Below are positions 60,220 to 64,000 of a DNA stretch of 64,000 bases, in pieces. Positions within the stretch are counted from its first letter, which is position 1. The number at the start of each line of letters is the position of its first letter. The notes below the pieces were generated by a model. The model was not told the origin of the DNA. It searched no databases and saw only the letters and a list, made by a program, of their open reading frames with translations. Source of the DNA: JAWVFM01 sp963771655. Its GTDB lineage: Bacteria; Actinomycetota; Thermoleophilia; Solirubrobacterales; 70-9. The stretch lies in the NCBI GenBank assembly GCA_963771655.1, contig CAVYUG010000001.1, positions 372,001 through 436,000 on the forward strand, in the 5' to 3' direction. The translations under genes were made by a program, and so were the position numbers.

Positions 60220-60741
60220 TTGATCGACGGGAAGAGGCTTGCTTCGCTGTGCGCGCTGACGGGCGCCGCCATCACGCTCGCTGCGTGCGGAAGCAGCTCG
60301 ACCGACGACAGCTCCACGGGCAGCGCCTCCGGAGGCGGCGGGACGACGATCTCGAGCACCTCGAACAAGGAGCTCGGCAAGACGATCCTCACCGATTCGA
60401 GCGGGGGCACGCTCTATCTGTTCGAGAAGGACGAGGCCGACGAGTCGTATTGCGACGGCGCCTGCGCCAAGGTCTGGTCGCCCGTGGCGACGAGCGGCGG
60501 GACCAAGGCCGCCGGCGGCGTCGACCCATCGAGGCTCTCGACGCTCCAACGTGACGACAGCACGACCCAGGTCGTCTACGACGGCCACCCCCTCTACACC
60601 TACGAGGACGATCACAAGCCCGGCCAGACCGAGGGCGAGGGCTCGAATGAGTTCGGGGCCGGGTGGTACGCCGTCGAGCCCAGCGGCGAGGCTGCCGAGC
60701 CGGAGGGTGAGTCGGAGAAGTCCTCGGGCGACGAGAGCTAG
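60220..60741 (+). CDS. COG4315-type secreted lipoprotein
   Basis: The 173-residue product has a lipobox (TGAAITLAACGSS) and a Ser/Gly-rich linker, then the repeat typical of COG4315 lipoproteins: Y-x-[FWY]-x-x-D motifs in GTLYLFEKDEAD and HPLYTYEDDHKP, plus SYCDGACAKVWSPV with two cysteines and EFGAGWYAVEPSG. The C-terminus is acidic. It is an outer-surface lipoprotein of unknown function. TTG 60220 has AAAGGAG upstream. Confidence 0.9.
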   Translation: MIDGKRLASLCALTGAAITLAACGSSSTDDSSTGSASGGGGTTISSTSNKELGKTILTDSSGGTLYLFEKDEADESYCDGACAKVWSPVATSGGTKAAGGVDPSRLSTLQRDDSTTQVVYDGHPLYTYEDDHKPGQTEGEGSNEFGAGWYAVEPSGEAAEPEGESEKSSGDES

Positions 60742-60783
60742 GGTCGATCCGGAGCGCGGGCAGGGCTCGCGTAAGATCGGCGC

Positions 60784-61059
60784 ATGTGCCGAAACATCCG
60801 CACCCTCCACAATTTCGACCCACCCGCGACCGAGGAGGAGATCCAGGCCTCGTCGCTTCAGTACGTCCGCAAGGTCAGCGGCTACAACAAGCCCTCGCAC
60901 GCGAACGTCGAGGCCTTCGACCGCGCTGTCGAGGAGGTCGCGAAGGTCACGAGGAACCTGCTCGACGAGCTGGTGACGAACGCGCCGCCGAAGGACCGGG
61001 AGGCCGAGGCGGCCAAGCGCCGCGCACGCGCCGCCGAGCGGTACGCCACCGCGGCCTGA
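60784..61059 (+). CDS. DUF2277 family protein
   Basis: The 91-residue product starts MCRNIRTLHNFDPPATEEEI and continues SSLQYVRKVSGYNKPSHANV and EEVAKVTRNLLDELVTNAPP, the full DUF2277 pattern. Function is unknown. The carboxyltransferase frame begins about 10 bp after its stop, so the two may be coupled. Confidence 0.9.
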   Translation: MCRNIRTLHNFDPPATEEEIQASSLQYVRKVSGYNKPSHANVEAFDRAVEEVAKVTRNLLDELVTNAPPKDREAEAAKRRARAAERYATAA

Positions 61060-61069
61060 GGGCGACGAG

Positions 61070-62596
61070 AACCTGCGCGAAGACCTCGAGGAGCTGCTCG
61101 CCCGCCGGGCCCTGACGGAGGACGAGGCGCGCCGGGACGCGGTCGAGCGCCGGCATGAGCGCGGTGGGCGAACCGCGCGCGAGAACGTCGCCGACCTCAT
61201 CGACGACGGCTCGTGGGTCGAGTACGGCCGCCACGTCGTGGCGGCACAGCGACAGCGGCGCGAGGTCGACGACCTCGTCGCCAACACCCCCGGCGACGGC
61301 CTCGTCGCCGGCACGGCCACGGTCGACGGCGCGTCCACCGCGGTCCTCGCCTACGACTACACGGTCCTGGCCGGGACCCAGGGCGCGGTGGGTCATTTCA
61401 AGAAGGACCGCATGTTCGAGCTCATCGAGCGCATGGGCCTGCCGGTCGTCTTCTTCGCGGAGGGCGGCGGCGGCCGACCCGGGGACACCGACTACCCCGT
61501 GGTCAGCGCCCTCCAGGTGAAGGCGTTCGCACTGTGGGCGAAGCTGTCGGGAAAGGTCCCGCGGATCAGCATCGTCAACGGGAACTGCTTCGCCGGCAAC
61601 GCGGTGATCGCCGGTTGCTCGGACCTGATCGTCGCCACCGAGTCGGCGTCGATCGGCATGGGCGGGCCGGCGATGATCGCCGGCGGGGGGCTCGGCGAGT
61701 TCCGTCCCGAGGAGGTCGGCCCGGTCGAGATGCAGGCGCCGAACGGGGTGATCGACCTGGTCGCCGCCGACGAGGGCGAGGCCGTGGCGGTCACGAAGCG
61801 CCTGCTCGCCTACTTTCGCGGCCGAGTCGTCGACTGGTCGGCGGCCGACCAGATGCCACTGCGCGACGCGCTGCCGGAGGTCGGCCGCCGCGCCTACGAC
61901 GTAGTCCCGATCATCCGGACGCTCGCCGACGAGGACTCGGTCACCGTGCTGCGCGAGCGCTTCGCGCCCGAGTTGGCGACCGCGCTGGTCCGCATCGAGG
62001 GTCGCCCGCTCGGCGTCATCGCCAACAACACGAAGTACGCCGCAGGCACTGTCACCGGGCCGGCCGCGGACAAGGCCGCGCGGCTCCTCCAGCTCTGCGA
62101 CGCGTTCGGGCTCCCCGTGCTCTCCTTGATCGACACACCGGGCTACATGGTGGGGCCCGAGCACGAGCGCGACGCCCTGGTCCGCCACTGCTGCCGGATG
62201 CTGATCGCCGGCGCCGCGCTGACTCCGCCCATGATTGCCGTGGTCCTGCGCCGGGGCTACGGACTCGGCGCTCAGGCCATGGCCGGCGGGGGGCTCCACA
62301 GCCCCGTGCTCACCGTCGCCTGGCCGGGCGCCAACCTCGGCCCGATGGGGTTAGAGGGCGCTGTGCGGCTCGCAATGCGCAAGGAGCTCGAGGCAATCGA
62401 GGAGGACGAGAAGCGCGAGGAGCGCGTGCGCGAGCTAACCGCGCGGATGTACGAGCACGCCAAGGCGCTGAACGCCGCGCAGGTCTTCGAGATCGACGAC
62501 GTGATCGACCCGGCCGAGACGCGCGACGTGATCGCCCACACCCTCGCCGCGGCCGGGGCGCCGGCCCCGAGCGGCCGCCCCGTCGACGCCTGGTAG
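61070..62596 (+). CDS. Biotin-dependent acyl-CoA carboxylase, carboxyltransferase subunit
   Basis: The ~508-residue product matches the acetyl/propionyl-CoA carboxylase beta family (crotonase-like fold, two domains). N-terminal half: GHFKKDRMFELIERMGLPVV, ISIVNGNCFAGNAVIAGCSD and ESASIGMGGPAMIAGGGLGE. C-terminal half: GRPLGVIANNTKYAAGTVTG, LIDTPGYMVGPEHERDALVR, LRRGYGLGAQAMAGGG. The conserved N-terminal TARENVADLIDDGSWVEYG is upstream of the first GTG (61238). It is reached from CTG 61070, with GAGGG 7 bp upstream; no ATG/GTG/TTG is in frame. The biotin carboxylase is not in the window. Substrate not certain. Confidence 0.88.
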   Translation, partial: NLREDLEELLARRALTEDEARRDAVERRHERGGRTARENVADLIDDGSWVEYGRHVVAAQRQRREVDDLVANTPGDGLVAGTATVDGASTAVLAYDYTVLAGTQGAVGHFKKDRMFELIERMGLPVVFFAEGGGGRPGDTDYPVVSALQVKAFALWAKLSGKVPRISIVNGNCFAGNAVIAGCSDLIVATESASIGMGGPAMIAGGGLGEFRPEEVGPVEMQAPNGVIDLVAADEGEAVAVTKRLLAYFRGRVVDWSAADQMPLRDALPEVGRRAYDVVPIIRTLADEDSVTVLRERFAPELATALVRIEGRPLGVIANNTKYAAGTVTGPAADKAARLLQLCDAFGLPVLSLIDTPGYMVGPEHERDALVRHCCRMLIAGAALTPPMIAVVLRRGYGLGAQAMAGGGLHSPVLTVAWPGANLGPMGLEGAVRLAMRKELEAIEEDEKREERVRELTARMYEHAKALNAAQVFEIDDVIDPAETRDVIAHTLAAAGAPAPSGRPVDAW

Positions 62597-62603
62597 CCCG
62601 CCG

Positions 62604-64000
62604 CTATTCGTCGAGGCCGTGCGGGTGGAGGTGGTCCTCGGCCATTCGCTTGAGCCCGACGCGGTCGATCTTTCCCGTCGGGTTCAGCGGCATCTCGTCG
62701 AGGAAGACGATCTCCTCCGGCGCCTTGTAGCCGATTCGCTCGCGGCACCAGACGATGAGGTCGGCACGGGAGGGCGGCCGAGCGCCCTCGCTCAGGGTCA
62801 CATAGGCGCGGATGTTCTCGCCGTGGACCTCATCGTGCACCCCAACGGCCCCAGCCAGGGCCACTGCCGGGTGCTCGACGAGCGCCCCCTCCACCTCGTA
62901 AGGGCTGATGTTGGAGCCGTCGTGAACGATCACCTGCTTCTTGCGGCCGAAGAACCAGAGGTAGCCCTCCTCGTCGGCGCGTGCGAGATCGCCGGAGTCG
63001 AGCCAGCCCTCGTCGAGCACCGCGTCGGTTGCCTCCGGCGCCTCCCAGTAGCCGACCATCCGGCTGCGGCTGCGTATCCAGATCCGGCCCACCTCTCCGC
63101 CCTCGATCGGCTCGCGGTCCTCGTTGCGAAGGGCGATCGAGAAGCCGGCGATCGGCCGCCCGATCGAGCCCTGCCTGATCTCGCCCGACGGGGGGTTGAG
63201 CGTCGCGATGCCCACCTCGGTCATGCCGTAACCCTCGACGATCGGGAAGCCGGCCATGGCCGAAAACTCGGTCAGGAGCTCGGTCGAGACCTTGTCGGCC
63301 CCGGCACGGCACATGCGCAGAGAGGAGAAGTCGCCCGGCTCGAGGTCGTGGTCGTGAATCAGCGCCGAGAGGGCCGCCGGGATCATCGCGAGGATCGTGG
63401 GCTCGTGATCGCGCAGCAGCGGGAGCAGCTCGTGCGCGTCGGTCGCGCGGGCGACCACGACCTTGCCGCCCACCGACAGAGTCGACAGCGCCCACAGGAA
63501 CGAGCCGACATGCGACATCGACGAGCCCGGCAGAAAGACGTCGCCGGCGTCGAGCTCGAACGCCGCAACTGCGCTCGCGATCATCCAGCGCAGGGTGTCG
63601 CGGGAATGGGTCACGCCCTTGGCGGGGCCGGTGCTGCCCGAGGTGAAGAAGATCGCCGCCGGCATTTCTGGATCGGGCGCCTCCTCCGCGGCCAACGGCT
63701 CGGAGTCGAGGAGCTCGGCCCATGCATGGCGCCAACCGCCGTCGACTCCCGCCGGCTCCTCGTTGCCGGTCGCGAGCGGCTCGGAGTCGCGGTACGCGAT
63801 CGTCCCGAGCCCCAGGCCCGATGCGAGCTCGCTCGCGGCGACGTCCTCGGCCCGCTCGACGTGGGCGAGCAGGACGCTGGCGTCGCTCACCTGTAGCGCG
63901 TGGTCGATCTCGCGGGCCGTGTAGCGGTAGTTGAGCGGTGTGGCGACGAGACCCGCCTTGAAGCAGGCGAGGTAATGGACCACGAGGTCGACTCGGTTGG
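62604..64000 (-). CDS. AMP-binding acyl-CoA ligase (5' end beyond window)
   Basis: The product belongs to the ANL superfamily of acyl-CoA synthetases. Visible motifs: AAIFFTSGSTGPAKGVTHSR (P-loop), GYGMTEVGIATLNPPSGEIR (A5), GWLDSGDLARADEEGYLWFFG (A7), and NPTGKIDRVGLKRMAEDH (A10 catalytic Lys). The frame runs to the end of the window (NRVDLVVHYLACFKAGLVAT), so the N-terminal ~40-50 residues are missing. It faces the carboxyltransferase end-to-end with 7 bp between. Substrate unknown. Confidence 0.92.
   Translation of the reverse strand, partial: NRVDLVVHYLACFKAGLVATPLNYRYTAREIDHALQVSDASVLLAHVERAEDVAASELASGLGLGTIAYRDSEPLATGNEEPAGVDGGWRHAWAELLDSEPLAAEEAPDPEMPAAIFFTSGSTGPAKGVTHSRDTLRWMIASAVAAFELDAGDVFLPGSSMSHVGSFLWALSTLSVGGKVVVARATDAHELLPLLRDHEPTILAMIPAALSALIHDHDLEPGDFSSLRMCRAGADKVSTELLTEFSAMAGFPIVEGYGMTEVGIATLNPPSGEIRQGSIGRPIAGFSIALRNEDREPIEGGEVGRIWIRSRSRMVGYWEAPEATDAVLDEGWLDSGDLARADEEGYLWFFGRKKQVIVHDGSNISPYEVEGALVEHPAVALAGAVGVHDEVHGENIRAYVTLSEGARPPSRADLIVWCRERIGYKAPEEIVFLDEMPLNPTGKIDRVGLKRMAEDHLHPHGLDE

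Overview
The window is a very GC-rich, gene-dense chromosome segment. Gene order (hrcA near lepA; rpsT, holA, comEC, comEA, leuS; valS, folC, ndk, maf, mreBCD, mrdA, rodA, rng, rplU, rpmA, obgE, proB, proA, nadD, rsfS; tig, clpP, clpX), GC bias and protein style suggest an actinobacterium of the Thermoleophilia type (Solirubrobacterales or Gaiellales relatives). That placement is inference from synteny and composition; no rRNA is present. No phage, IS element, integrase or CRISPR array was seen.

Layout. 1-3393 (minus): lepA, an NTF2-like protein, a MaoC/HadAB-type dehydratase pair and the 5' end of hrcA. 3538-6330: a secreted GH114-like hydrolase, then murJ and rpsT diverging from a 27-bp promoter. 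6345-14307 (minus): holA, a Pro/Gln-rich membrane protein, comEC, comEA, acylphosphatase, a cupin and leuS. 14427-16056 (plus): two uncharacterised genes and a secreted lytic-transglycosylase-like protein. 16070-20181: an arsenic region with arsR, arsM and an R2-like diiron protein (then a small secreted protein and an MBL hydrolase) facing arsC and an aquaglyceroporin, next to tRNA-Ala(GGC). 20291-23468 (minus): a DivIVA-like protein, rsfS, nadD, proA. 23528-27502: thioesterase, secreted EEP hydrolase, MFS efflux pump and its TetR regulator, lying between proA and proB. 27499-46697 (minus): proB, sugar dehydrogenase, obgE, ECF sigma/anti-sigma pair, rpmA, rplU, rng, the elongasome genes, maf, ndk, a zinc-ribbon membrane protein, a 39-residue membrane protein, folC, valS. 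46745-48717 (plus): AKR-like and SDR proteins. 48714-53475 (minus): clpX, a beta-helix protein, clpP, tig. 53512-59584: ctaG, corA, HD hydrolase, a secreted triple-repeat protein, lemA, an HTH regulator, ogt and a second ECF sigma factor. 59681-64000: secreted protein, COG4315 lipoprotein, DUF2277, a carboxyltransferase, and an acyl-CoA ligase cut by the window end.

How the genes work together. The core is a growth block: translation (lepA, leuS, valS, rpsT, rplU, rpmA, rsfS, obgE), rod-shape wall synthesis (murJ, rodA, mrdA, mreBCD, DivIVA-like), DNA uptake and replication (comEC, comEA, holA) and proteostasis (tig, clpP, clpX, hrcA). Accessory sets are inserted between these conserved genes: arsenic reduction, methylation and efflux; a TetR-controlled drug pump; and a probable alkylation-response unit (ECF sigma, ogt, HTH regulator, lemA).

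Two patterns deserve attention. First, five genes (clpX, maf, the carboxyltransferase, the beta-helix protein and the DivIVA-like protein) have conserved N-termini that can only be reached from CTG or ATA codons. Second, at least three accessory genes (arsC, the aquaporin, the first ECF sigma factor) show local frame changes at their 5' ends. The frame changes may be real lesions or sequence errors. The start codons may be real non-canonical initiation.
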